Below are positions 47,001 through 55,809 of a stretch of 64,000 nt of DNA, piece after piece. Within the stretch, counting starts at the first letter, position 1; each line of letters begins with the position of its first letter. Location of the stretch: assembly GCA_015680685.1 (NCBI GenBank), contig MNCI01023604.1, positions 27,150 through 91,149 of the forward strand. The letters are read 5' to 3'. The stretch is from Gnetum montanum. Lineage: Eukaryota; Streptophyta; Gnetopsida; Gnetales; Gnetaceae. The notes beneath the pieces were generated by a model. It did not search any database and was not told where the DNA came from. It saw only the letters and a list, made by a program, of their open reading frames with translations. Position numbers and translations under genes: made by a program.

Positions 47001-47870
47001 ATTCACTTCACTTTGAGTTGTGCAGATGATGGAGCGCACTCGGCGCTTGCAGCGAAGACTTGAGAAACAGCGACCCCACTTTACATAATCACAGCCTCTA
47101 TTCATTCAACTACTGCCACTGCTGCTGTTACTATGCTTCTTCTTCTGCTGCTGCTGCTTTTGTACGTAATGGATGTATCAGAATGGTATGGTCCCCTACC
47201 ACCATTTTCCATTACCGTTACCTTCCTTCCACTGTTTCTGCCACTGCCCCAGTGGCCATGGCTGCTGCTCTGTAAATCTGTACTTGTGTATTGATGTGTG
47301 TGTTCTTGCGTGCTATGCTGCCTGTGAATTTTCAATCTGCTACGCCTGCCTTCATAGTCTTTGCATGATAACAGCCTTGCTGGCCCCATGGGGCCGCCAT
47401 TAACAGTTCCTCCCTAAGTTATCTTCTGCGGCCAGTTGCAACCTTATCCACTTCCAAGGGGTCCGTCGTTTGCAGTCCAAATCTACGTCTCTGCCAGCAA
47501 TCGCGCTGCGACAAATGGCATCGTTTCCGAGACCCTGGTTTACCTTTCCATCTGCAAGCATCTCATGACTGAACGGGAAATAATGGCGCTACTACTACTA
47601 CTCTACTCTAACGGAGAGAGGGTTTTTCTGGCTGAACGGGTTTCCGGATTTCCGCTGATTCGTTCTGCTCATGACACTTAGGCAAGTACGACTGGAAAAG
47701 ATTGGGCAACGAATATGGAATTTTGTTTTTATTGGGAAATGGAAAGAATTTTTACGCTTTCTTCTGGCTGGAGAAGGGCGATGGAGACGTTCGCCTGAGT
47801 GAAGATCAATTTATTTTCCTTATTTCCACTGCTCCTGGTCTGGAATTTCAGGGGGAGAGATTCGAGAATT
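47001..47870. other. CpG-retaining unassigned patch
   Basis: More G+C and CpG than its surroundings, with a CTT/CTG trinucleotide run at 47108-47162. Plus frames (47173-47403, 47436-47681) and a minus frame (47102-47389) match nothing I recognise. It may be a decayed or distal regulatory region of the MYB gene 2.5 kb downstream. Confidence 0.35.
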
Positions 47871-47971
47871 TGAGATTGGACATATAGGTATATATATTCG
47901 CAGGTCGTCATCCGTATTTTTTGAGATTGGACATATATGTATATATATTCCCATGTCGTCATCGGTATTTA
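47871..47971. repeat. 51-bp tandem duplication
   Basis: Two copies beginning TGAGATTGGACATATA at 47871 and 47922, each with a TATATATATTC core and GTCGTCATC.GTATTT end. They differ at only a few bases, so the duplication is fairly recent. Confidence 0.9.
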
Positions 47972-48880
47972 TTGTTTTTCGGTCCTGCTAGAGGAGGGGA
48001 TACGGAAAATGGATTACAGAGAGTTGTTAGCAGAGATAATAAACCTGTAAGCGTACTTGTTTTCCTTTTGTCGAAGCATAAATTTTGAACACATCAATCA
48101 ATGTAAGAAAGTGGCATGAACATACTTGTGTTGCCTTTATTGATACATAAATTTTAAACACATCAATGTCTGTAAAACGCATTTAAAGAGAGGGTGCTTT
48201 TTATATTGGTACAGAAACTCAAGAATAGTCTCAGTTAGTTAGAAGGATCTCATGTTTAATGATCAAATAACTTTAATAGAAAAATAAAAAGGCAGTCCTA
48301 TGACTTTGGCATTGTTCACTTTATAATTTTAATAATAATATGGTAGTAAATTAAATGATTAAAACAACTAAACTTGGAACTAGCTATTCGCTTTAAAATC
48401 TTAGCAATGATACTTGAACGTTAAAAATAAAAGCATGAAACAATTAACAACTTGAATAAGATTAATACGAGACTTGAAAAACAGGCTTTATGTTTAAGGC
48501 ACACCACAAAGATCACTTTTAGAAATTTAAAATAACGAAATAGAATAAATCAATGACTTAGCTCAAATGGAACAACTTCTAGTGCAACATTGTCTACCAT
48601 GTCTACCAGTGCTTGCAAGAAGTACACCTCTTGTAACAAGCTTGCAATTGGCTATTGAATCTACTTGCTACACTCTGTCCAACTACATCTAGAAGAGCAC
48701 TAAAGGTAACAAAAGTAAAAGAGAACCATGGGATTTCCACCTTGACTCACCATGGGCAAATCCACTCCTACTCTGTCTATCCCCTTTCCTTGCCTTTGGC
48801 TGCAAGGATTTATCATGGTTAGTTTGGTCCCTTGCCTTCTTCTACCTCCAGCCAGACCAATGCGCATGAGAAACCACTAC
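47972..48880. other. AT-rich intergenic sequence
   Basis: Contains a short imperfect duplication near 48065-48180 (CATAAATTTTRAACACATCAAT). No gene, RNA or element feature is recognised. Confidence 0.5.
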
Positions 48881-49340
48881 CCATGCATAACTGACAAGTA
48901 AAAACTACAGCATCCATTATTGCCCAACCACCACCCATGTGTAACTAGCAGTAGCAGAGTGAAAATGGCAGCATTCACCATTGCCCCCACACAGGAAACG
49001 GCAGTTACTGCAATGTTCACACACACACATAACAGTTGTATGAGCCTATCACGTCCAAAAAATGGCTAAGTCCAGCACCAAATGGCCCATCAACGTAGGA
49101 AACGGCAGCGTCCATCATTGCTCATGCACAGCAAACGGCAGTTACTGCGTCATGGGCACACATACGGCTGCATGAGCCTTTCATGTGGAGAAAACAGCAA
49201 AGCTGCATGAGCCTTTCATGTAGAGAAAACAGCAAACATGACCCCAGCGCCAAATGGCCCCATCAATGCAGGAAACGGCAATTTCCATCCAGTCACTGCA
49301 GAGAAACAGCAATTTCCATCAAGGTTGCAGTTACACCGTC
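48881..49340. repeat. Degenerate tandem repeat array upstream of the MYB promoter
   Basis: Repeated words GGAAACGGCAG, CAAATGGCCCATCAA, CCATCATTGC and CTGCATGAGCCTTTCATGT recur with an irregular period of roughly 110-130 bp, plus a 45-bp exact-type duplication (GCTGCATGAGCCTTTCATGTG.AGAAAACAGCAAA) at about 49160-49232. The 155-codon frame across it is repeat-derived. Confidence 0.65.
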
Positions 49341-49604
49341 AAATAATGTGGTTGATGGAGCGGCACAGCCAAGTTGCAGTGAAAACTTCAAATTGCCACT
49401 CCATTACTGCCCTAAATCCTCAACGTTCATTTTTGTTACTGCTGTGCAGGTACGTGAGCAGTCCAGAATGAAACCGCCGGAGCCGTTCCGGCTGACTCGA
49501 AAAGATAGTAATGTTGAGGTGGCGTCCACTCAGACTGTTTTTCTTCAGAAAAGGAGCCTGTTTTTCTTCGTATCCAGCTGCGGAGAAGCTCTTTCCATCT
49601 TTGT

Positions 49605-49612
49605 CTATAAAT
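49605..49612 (+). promoter_or_regulatory. TATA box of the MYB gene
   Basis: CTATAAAT at 49605-49612, about 335 bp upstream of the start codon, is the only good TATA match in the proximal region. The expected transcription start is near 49637, giving a leader of about 310 nt. Confidence 0.6.
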
Positions 49613-49772
49613 GCCACGCAACATTTGCTTTAACTCCGTCTTCGCATTAGCCCCTTCCGTGTTCTGCAATTGGAAACGTTTCACTAGGTTTGGTCTCCCA
49701 GATTCGTTGTCAAAGATCAGAGAGCAGAGCAGCGCTAAGCGCTTGCGTGAGGGTTTGAAGTTCGTTGCGACC

Positions 49773-49784
49773 ATGGAGGGCTAG
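49773..49784 (+). promoter_or_regulatory. Upstream ORF 1 in the MYB leader (M-E-G-stop)
   Basis: GCGACCATGG is an excellent initiation context, but the frame ends after three codons at TAG. Together with the start-stop element at 49843-49848 it precedes the MYB start and should reduce or regulate translation if the leader is unspliced. Confidence 0.5.
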
Positions 49785-49842
49785 CTAGCTAGGGCCTAAT
49801 CCTGGCCTAATTCCTTCCTCTCGAATTTGCCTTTCACGATTA

Positions 49843-49848
49843 ATGTGA
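49843..49848 (+). promoter_or_regulatory. Upstream start-stop (ATGTGA) in the MYB leader
   Basis: An ATG immediately followed by TGA, the minimal possible uORF, in context TTAATGTG. Start-stop uORFs can stall ribosomes. Here the effect is only inferred. Confidence 0.4.
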
Positions 49849-49946
49849 GCAGGAGAACTGAGAATTAACAAGTGAGAAAATTCTTTTGCCGATAGCATAT
49901 AACCTGAAACGGAAGCCAAGCCTTGCGTTTAGAGGCTCGGAAGGAG

Positions 49947-52244
49947 ATGGTGAAGGAAAGGTGGTCTGCATCTGCAGAGAAAGGAAAGCTGAAGAAGGGA
50001 CCGTGGACCTCTGAGGAAGACGTGAGGCTTCGTCGCTCGATTAGAGTCTACGGTGAAGGCCGATGGAGTGCCCTGGCCAAAGCGGCAGGTATATGAATCA
50101 TGAATCCGCATTTCATGGTGAAGTTTTTGTCTGTGTTAAGTTAGAAACCTGAAACAACGGATCGTTCTTATGTGGAATCTTGAAGCTTATTAAAATATTT
50201 TTGAAATGGAGGTCATCCTTACCTGCTTTTGAATGCTCAGCTATTCTAGATGCCTTCAGATGGTATCCGCACTGAAATTTTGGCCTCGAATGATTTTCGA
50301 AATTATGTTTTTCATTACGAAGGAAAATATCTTGCCACCACTTTTGTTTCAGAAATCGATTTCTTTTTTACCCTTGGTCGATACGATAATAGATATATAT
50401 ATCTATATTCTTGCTTTCTGCCCAGGAATCCTTGGCGTCTGAACGCTTCCAAAATTTCCTCGGAAATGTTGACGTTTCTAAGCTCCATACGCCCAATTTC
50501 TTTATGTTCTTGACCGCCGATGGAATGAGTGTGCTGATTTCACTTTCATTTTTGTTCTTTACGTTCAGTTTTAAAAACGGATTTTGCGCGAGATACTCTG
50601 AATGACTTAATCCGTAGTCTTTTCTGGAAAACTGTGTACGGCTACACCCGAACAGAGATTTGTTTTTAACTTAAGATACCTCGAACTCTTCTATACCTTC
50701 AAAATTCTTAATGCATGTGCTTTGCCTGGATGCTTATGTCTTCGAATTCTTTCAAACTATTTAGACCGTACAAAATCTTCATGCCAAATTTTAGTGATTG
50801 TTGTCTGTATGTTCATGTCCTGAAATTCTCTCAAAATATTTACACTATACAAAATCATCTTCGTGCAAGCTTTAGTGAGTGTTGCCTGTATGCTTGTGTC
50901 CTGAAATTCTCTCAAACTATTTAGACGCTTCAAAATCTTCGCGCCAAACTTCAGCTCGAGTGTTGCTGAAAGCACTTAAGTCCTTCCCGTTCAAGTGTCC
51001 GCGGTTTCCTAGTGATCATACTCCGTCCCTAAGATATGCGCGAACTCAAACGAATTAATTTCCGTTGAACTCAAGGGCCGGCCGGTACGGCCATCGAAGA
51101 AGCTTCTTTTTCGTCCGAAGCAATCGAAATCATGTCTACTCGTGGCCTACCTTGAAGTTGTTCTGAACCTGGTCACGTTTCTGCAGGTCTGCAAAGGTGC
51201 GGGAACAGTTGCAGGTTACGTTGGGTGAATTACCTTCGTCCGGACCTGAAGCGCGGCAACATAACTCTAGAGGAAGAGCGCATGATAATAGATCTTCATT
51301 CACGTTGGGGAAGCAAGTAAGTAAGACGACATAGATAACCCTCACAACTACTTTGCAACTCAAAACCTCTGCTCTCGCTCTCTCCCTCTCTATCTCTCTC
51401 TCTTTGAGAGGACTTTTGGATCCATACGAGCTGCGCGTGTGCTCTCTGTGTGTCTTGCAGATGGTCTCTGATAGCAGAGAAAATGCCCGGCCGTACTGAT
51501 AACGAGATAAAGAACTACTGGAGATGTCATCTGAAAAAGAAGCTCCAGGCGGCGGCTGGAACAGCAGCAGCAGCCAATAGCATGCACGACAAGGCCGTCG
51601 AAGACCGAAACTCGTGCAAGCTCTCAAATATCAATCCATACAAGATGATGACCACAGAAGGCCTGCAATCCCAAATAGGCTCCAACCACAGCCACAGCCC
51701 AAGCTATGGCCAGAATTCGTCCATAAACATGGACTGTTCACAGACAGCGCCAGACACTTTGTCTCTGCTGACTCCGCCGCTGCCTGTTCCTGAACCTAAA
51801 ACTGAACTCACAGAGCAGCACCAAGTAACAGCAGCAGCAGCGTGCAGCAACAGTAGTTTAGGAAGCGATCACAAATCAGAAGTAGCAGAAGAACCAGGGC
51901 TGCCTCCTTTGGCTGTACCTGCATTTCTCTGCAGACTGGGCTCTGGAATCCCGCTCATAGAAGAACTGGCAACGCTGAGCATAGCGGCAGCTGCTGCAGA
52001 TCATCATCAGCGTCTATGCAACGCCAACGCCCCCGCCCCCGCCGCTTCTGAAATTCTGCTTCATCATCAGCAGCAGCATCATCCTCATCATAATCCTCAC
52101 TATCAGCAGCAGCAGCAGTCGGAGCCCCAGGATTGCTACGAATTCGATTGGGGCATAGAAATTGACCTGGCCGACAACAGCATGCTCTGGAGCATCTATC
52201 CAAATCCCTTTTCCTTTATCCTTCCCAACAACCCTAGCTCTTAA
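49947..52244 (+). CDS. R2R3-MYB transcription factor
   Basis: Three exons: 49947-50088, 51187-51316 and 51461-52244, all with GT-AG introns, encoding 351 residues. Intron 1 (1098 bp, phase 1) falls after K-A-A in R2 and intron 2 (144 bp, phase 2) inside G-S-K-W of R3, the standard R2R3-MYB positions. R2 has W20, W40 and W60. R3 has I73, W92 and W111, the usual plant spacing. R3 keeps K108 and N109 of the recognition helix (TDNEIKNYW). In R2 the usual GKSCRLRW reads GNSCRLRW: Lys to Asn at 54. The bHLH-binding motif is absent. The C-terminal 230 residues are low complexity (A, H/Q and P tracts) with an acidic, aromatic end ([11 protein letters not shown]) that may activate transcription. Nuclear DNA-binding regulator. 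The R3 sequence ([15 protein letters not shown]-like) suggests the MYB2/21/27-related branch; I do not name an orthologue. Confidence 0.95.
50717..50960 (+). repeat. Three 81-bp tandem repeats in MYB intron 1
   Basis: Units beginning near 50717, 50798 and 50880 share TGCCTGTATGCTTGTGTC, GAATTCTCTCAAACTATTTA, CAAAATCTTC and TTTAGTGA blocks. The array lies in the middle of the 1.1-kb intron. Confidence 0.8.
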
Positions 52245-52349
52245 GTGTGATGATCCATGGCTTCCCTTTAAGCAATAGGGCTAAGTGTGTTCCTCTCCAC
52301 TTGAGAACCCTTAGCCACCTAGGTAACCTACTCTATGTTACTTATTTAT

Positions 52350-52356
52350 AATAAAA
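52350..52356 (+). terminator. Poly(A) signal of the MYB gene
   Basis: AATAAAA, 106 bp after the stop codon, in the normal place for a plant 3' end. Confidence 0.55.
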
Positions 52357-52359
52357 AAC

Positions 52360-53147
52360 ACATGCATGAGGGTTGAACTACACAGTGAACAAAGTTTCCG
52401 ACAGAACCGTGTTCATTGTTAGTGCAGCTAATTAACCAAACTCCTATTGAAATTCCTAAAAGTGCACTATGAGCAAAGTTTCCTCAAGAAAAAAGGAGGA
52501 AGACCATGTTCATTGGATGTATAATAAATTCTTGAATGTGATAGAGTTTGGTAGCAATCTTACCCTAGCATTCCATCTCCTTTGATCCATTTCCAAAAAG
52601 ATAAAAAGAGAAAAATATGTAATAATCTTCTCATACCTTTTCCTAATTTCCTCTATTTATCTTATTTTCTTTTACCCTTTTTCATTACCCCTTTCTATTT
52701 TCCCCTATTATTATAAAAAAATTTAAGGAAAAATCCAAAAGTTGTCTCTAGACATGATCTAAAGGAAGCATGCCATCTTTATAGTTAAGTTATATTCTAT
52801 AAATTTTATATATAAAATCTTGATTAAAACAAGATGGTATGAAAGGATGTTCCATGTTTAGTACTTTTTTAATTACGTGATTATTTTAATCATGATTAAA
52901 ACATTATGACCTACTTACAAGTTTCAATTTGTCTCATGATTTTATGATCATTTTAATCCTTTATATATTACATGTTTTTCCACTTTTAAAATTTCTATTA
53001 GTTTTGGTATCTTTGTACTTGCATGCAATAGAAGTTCAAGGGAATGATATCAACATTTCCATGCTAGCATAGGGCCATTAACTGATAAGTTTAACCACCA
53101 TGATATAGTTTCCACGATTTCAAGGTCATTACCCCTATTAAAAAAAA
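52360..53147. other. AT-rich intergenic sequence
   Basis: No gene or element feature is recognised. Two loosely related stretches with ATGAGCAAAGTTTCC and GTGAACAAAGTTTCC (about 52380-52510) may be a decayed duplication. Confidence 0.5.
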
Positions 53148-53558
53148 TTACATGATACATAGGGTATGTTTCCAAAGTCAACTCATAAAACGTTTGCTTA
53201 GAAAATATATCAAACATACAAAAATCACAAACACTTTTTACAATTAAAGCTTGCTCACACTGAGTTTACCATTACTCACTATGCTGGTAATGTCATGTAC
53301 TAAACAGATCTTTTCCTTTAAAAGAACAGAGACTTTATTACTCCAAAGCATCAAGCCTTATTAAATACTTTACAATGTCCATTTGTGGCTGTCCTATTTC
53401 TTGTTTCTCCTAAGGAGTCATTAAAGTCATCCAAATTCTCTTCTCTTGCCTCACAATTTAAGCTATAATTGCAATCTCTTATAGAGACTTTGAACTCCAC
53501 AGAGTCTCATTACATTAGATGTATGAAGCCCAACGATGTGCTTAAGCCCAATAACATC
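53148..53558 (+). pseudogene. Class XI myosin motor-domain fragment, intronless
   Basis: A single uninterrupted frame of 137 codons without indels aligns to the end of the myosin head: [57 protein letters not shown] and [19 protein letters not shown]. The last block is the highly conserved TEPHYIRC(V/I)KPN element near the relay/converter side of actin-based motors. The KSSKFSS and ALLN-x-S-x-CPF forms point to plant class XI rather than VIII. At least five codons are stops (for example after TFA, VMY, FL and QFKL). Plant myosin XI genes have many short exons, so this intron-free stretch suggests a retrocopy. Homology ends abruptly on both sides. It lies 0.9 kb from the MYB gene and has no role there. 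Confidence 0.88.
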
Positions 53559-54838
53559 TCATGTCATTTGTATTTTTTATGTCTCACATCATTCATATCT
53601 TTGACATCCCACATCGTTTCTTCTTTGATGACTGACATCAATCTTGATTTTCAACACCACGTTAGTCACTCATATTTTGGTGCTTGATTTTTGGCTACAA
53701 TCACTTAGAAAATTTTAAAGGTCATGTTAATTTCTCAAACATGTTTGATGCTAAGTTTTACTACCTCCTTAGTATAATCTTCATGCTGAGATTGTAAGAT
53801 TCTGGTCTAGGAAAATTCTTTAATATCTAGCATGTGTTGTTTTGGAACTTAAAATTAGCAACTCCTTTCTTTTTTTACCCATTATTGTAGTGCATGCATT
53901 GTGTTGTAGGTTGTCTGCATTTGTATGCCAAATTTTTCAACATCTGTTTTGCCCAATTTTCCTTAACACTCTACACTACATTAGCAGGTGGTTAAAAAAT
54001 GAAAGCATTGCATTGGCATGGATTATTATAATTAGTCCATTCTTGTGTTATCCTACCATAGTTTTCAAAGGGTTACATGAAGGTTTTGTGGTGTATTCCA
54101 AATAAAGTATCCAAGCCTACCCTATGTCATGTGTTGCAGAGGAGTAAAATGTAATCTTAGTACTAACGTCTATCATACCAATGATGTTCATGGAACTACA
54201 ATAGTGGAGTGCACTTGTTGGTAGTCTCTACTTAGCACTACATAGTTTTTAGCACTTGAGTTTGCTATTTGATGCATGTTTTTAGATCAAGTAGTGAATT
54301 AGGCTCTTTATTTTTAGTGAATCTTGTATGTTTCAACAAAGTAAGTCAATGTGCATCACTTCACTCTTCTAAGGCTCAATGCTCATTCTCATGCATTGAA
54401 ACCCTATTGTGTTTTAGATCCTTTTGTTATTTCCACTTTTCTATGGGTAGCTTAGAAGTCCAAAAGAAAATAAGTCTAAGTTTTTTAACATCTTGACTAC
54501 CAAGTGAAATGATTAATGAAACTACTGTTTCTCATTTATAAAAATGTTGATGTTTTTGTTCGTTTCTGCATATAATGCGATGGGATGGAGGATGATAAGA
54601 GACTAAAGAATATGAATAGTTCTATAGAAGCAAACTCCAAAGGTAGAGAAAAAAGGTAGCTAAGGGAGTAGCAAAAAAAGAAAAAAAAAGAATAGAGTAG
54701 GGAGAATAAAGAGGGGGGGGCGTTGGGTTAGTTCTTCATCTATTGAGTTTCTTTTGCTTTAAAACATTGATGTACATAGCCCCAAAGCTATTATTGGATC
54801 ATAATAAAGCCAAAATCCCATCTTCTAATGTTTCCCCT
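53559..54838. other. Intergenic sequence left of ATH-3
   Basis: No gene is recognised. Short repeats of CTCACATCATT/CCCACATCGTT occur at about 53570-53640, an A-rich stretch followed by G8 at 54660-54720, and T-rich chance frames. The five bases before ATH-3 (54834-54838) are CCCCT; the other target duplication lies outside the window. Confidence 0.5.
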
Positions 54839-55676
54839 TGATGAATCATGATATTGGGGCCTCAATATTGCATCCATGATATCAGAGCCTACCATGTGAT
54901 GTCAGATACCTGATATCGGGACCTGTCTCCTTGCCTATAAATAAAAGCTGGGCGCATTTGGTTTTGCAGTAGTTAGTTAGACCCTTAGCCAAACTCTTGC
55001 CTTTTCTCCCTCCTAGAGTTAGAATTATTTTTGTGTGCCTACAATAAGAGTCATAAAGTGAACAGATCTTTATTCAAGCATTTTGTACCTGAGCATACCT
55101 TGTGTACGCCAATAAAGACGAACTTTGTGATAAACCTTGCAGCATTCAGAATAGATTAATTAATGTTATTTTTAATTATTTAATGCTTTCTTTAGTTAAT
55201 TAATTCTCTCTCTCTCTTTCTCTCTCACCCTACAACTCTCCTAAGTAAGCACACATAGTACGATCACTTCGAGCATGCGTGTAATACTTGGTAACCTAGT
55301 AACGATTAGCATTTGGTAATCCCAGTAGTGTTGCATTGGTTTAAGATGTGTATGGCAAGTGAGAACGAATACTAGTGTTGGGATCAATTAAAGCCTAGTT
55401 AATTAGTAGTCAAATTAAATTAGTTACTTAGTTATCTCTCTCCTTCCTTATTAGCAGCAGGACCTAAAAACACATAAAAAGTATAAAAATCATATGCATC
55501 AAGTTTATTTGACCATACAATCGTGACATACAAGTAAGCTTGGGAAGATAACGATTAACCAACCCATCCTTGTTCCACAAAGGCACATAACCACTTAGTC
55601 CTTGGAATTTGACCGGATCATGCATGAAATGCTCGTATTTGTATGGTGGAGCATAGGGATACCTCGCCGCTCATCA
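54839..55676 (+). repeat. ATH-3 5' LTR (838 bp)
   Basis: Starts TGATGAATCATG and ends GCTCATCA. U3 has a series of GATATT/GATATC words (54850-54920), then a TATA box TATAAATA at 54936-54943. AATAAAGACGAAC near 55110 and a TCTCTC microsatellite at 55204-55226 lie in R/U5. The homologous 3' LTR begins at 63869. Confidence 0.93.
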
Positions 55677-55677
55677 T

Positions 55678-55695
55678 TGGCACTGTTGCTAGGGA
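55678..55695 (+). promoter_or_regulatory. ATH-3 primer binding site (tRNA-Asp type)
   Basis: TGGCACTGTTGCTAGGGA, one base after the LTR. Every difference from the Athila consensus TGGCGCCGTTGCCGGGGA falls in a CpG (or former CpG) and is a transition, as expected from deamination of methylated cytosine. Confidence 0.88.
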
Positions 55696-55809
55696 ACCTA
55701 GTTGTTTGTGCACTAATTAGAACTTAGGAAATCATTCACATTGTTGGAATGAACCCTTAGGGTTGGTTGAGAAAACAAAAATAATACATTGCACACTGAA
55801 CAGACAAGT

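Noticed and set aside
49183-49650. 155-codon plus frame upstream of the MYB gene
   Set aside because: It runs through tandem repeats and across the TATA box, and no domain is visible.
51136-51627. 163-codon minus-strand frame overlapping MYB exons 2-3 (and similar minus frames at 51390-51587 and 51955-52203)
   Set aside because: They are shadows of the MYB coding sequence and its H/Q/A repeats. They cross an intron and match no family.
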